Of a DNA stretch of 64,000 nucleotides, positions 63,105 through 64,000 are shown piece after piece (position 1 is the stretch's first letter; every line of letters begins with the position of its first letter). The notes under the pieces are model-generated. The model searched no databases and had not been told where the DNA came from. It saw only the letters and a list, made by a program, of their open reading frames with translations. The stretch is from Argyresthia goedartella. Lineage: Eukaryota > Arthropoda > Insecta > Lepidoptera > Argyresthiidae. The DNA is taken from NCBI GenBank assembly GCA_949825045.1, contig OX463836.1:14546329-14610328 (forward strand), read 5' to 3'. The position numbers were made by a program, and so were the translations under genes.

Positions 63105-64000
63105 CACTCGCGCACCGCGGGCTCCGCACAGATTTAGTGATAAAACTATTAAATTTACAGTTTTCAGACATTTTCTTTTGCTATAAGACCTTGCTCGCTC
63201 GTTCCAATTTTCATGATTCTGTGTATATCTATCTTATAGGTTTTGATTCCATTGCGAGTATCGAGCAAATTCAGCAAAATTATGACATAAGAGGCGGCAT
63301 CCATTGATTCCGTTGACCAATATGTTTGTTTTTTGACAACAGACTTGAGTAATAGATATTAATTTCGATTTGATATCTCTACGCGTTCCTGGGGAAAAGG
63401 GTTTTGACAGACGGACAGACAGATGGACAGACGGACGGTCAAGGATGTGATCCTAAAAGGGTTCCTTTTTTCCTTTAAGCTACGGATCCCTAAAAACATA
63501 TCAATGCTTGTTTTCTTGTGGTGGCAGCGGCAGAGTTGTTTCTATGTGCAGGCTGTGATGTAATACCACAGACTAGATAATAGTTACTTCGTAACAGATA
63601 CATCACAGTCCCACAAAAGCGAAAATACCTACGCTATATTACGCTAATTATAATTATAATATTTATGATAACACTTGGAGTAAACTGCAAGCAAAAATAT
63701 GTCTATTGCACGCACACCGAGAAGTGAGAAAGCTATACCAACCGCGCGACGTTCGTCTTCTTACAACGTGCTAGGGTTGCACAAAGATAGTAAAGTGAAA
63801 TAAAAGATCTAAAGTAATTAAATTATTTTAATTGTTGATCAAATAAGTTTTCATTTAAAAAAAATGTTCAATTACTTTTGTCCTGACCGAAATTATCTGT
63901 TATTAAATTTAAGGGTTGAAAATAGTTTAATCTTGTAAATAATTTTAGTCAGCATTGAAACGGAAAACATGGGCAAAGTGGAGAAACATCAATAGAATTT
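63105..64000. other. Washc2: WASHC2 intron continued, with a dispersed repeat fragment
   Basis: A 63340-63500 segment is a truncated Lepidopteran-type repeat (GATATCTCTACGCGTTCCTG, GACAGACGGACAGACAGATG, GGGTTCC.., CTACGGATCCCTAAAAAC). An acceptor-like AATAATTTTAG ends at 63948, but the following sequence does not resemble FAM21, so I do not call an exon. Confidence 0.45.

Noticed and set aside
63949..64000. Next WASHC2 exon after AATAATTTTAG
   Set aside because: In the required phase it reads SALKRKTWAKWRNINRI, which does not resemble the acidic region expected after the FAM21 exon at 62284; the pyrimidine tract is also weak.

Overview
The window looks like AT-rich, transposon-laden nuclear DNA of an insect, most probably a moth or butterfly. 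The grounds are two large tRNA-headed SINE families, a dispersed repeat running between GGTTCCGTACC-type ends with a GTCC/GGAC microsatellite inside (known to me as very common in Lepidoptera), remnants of mariner, Tc1 and pogo transposases, several non-LTR retrotransposon clades, and spliced coding exons with GT..AG borders. No bacterial-type operon, phage, CRISPR array or rRNA gene is visible.

Layout. 1-16 kb: intergenic DNA built of small non-autonomous elements (a hAT-like element with near-matching 8-bp duplications, a TTAA-flanked foldback, a TIR family at 4.0, 6.2 and 34.8 kb, four composite MITE units at 10.0-15.1 kb), SINEs, a GC-rich 59-bp minisatellite at 4.6-5.4 kb and a double palindrome at 9.4-9.5 kb. 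16-41 kb: a broken mariner transposase (16.7-17.5 kb), tandem duplications, more SINEs, and long stretches in which I recognise nothing. 41-45 kb: a decayed pogo/Tigger-like transposase that has lost a catalytic Asp, then a decayed LINE reverse transcriptase. 47-49 kb: two small foldback elements and a possible 5' untranslated exon. 49-54 kb: a nest in which a Tc1-like transposase pseudogene was hit by a LOA-like LINE with an intact 1.2k-codon frame (17-bp target duplication) and by a jockey-like LINE 3' fragment flanked by an identical ~184-bp duplication. 54.6-64 kb: the start of the only host gene I can identify.

The host gene is on the + strand. Three exons (54664-54759, 60439-60536, 62284-62371) join in phase into a peptide that matches the N-terminal head of FAM21/WASHC2, the retromer-linked subunit of the endosomal WASH complex. 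Its first visible intron (5.7 kb) holds a 30/60-bp minisatellite, a SINE and a nearly complete two-ORF CR1-group LINE (endonuclease Glu changed to Lys, RT motifs intact). Its third intron begins with about 22 tandem copies of a unit that repeats the exon's own 5' splice site.

I see no multi-gene system here. The most unusual items are the WASHC2 splice-donor minisatellite, the 184-bp duplication at the jockey fragment, the in-frame fusion of a Tc1 DNA-binding region to the LOA polyprotein, and the paired 31-bp and 24-bp perfect palindromes at 9.4-9.5 kb.
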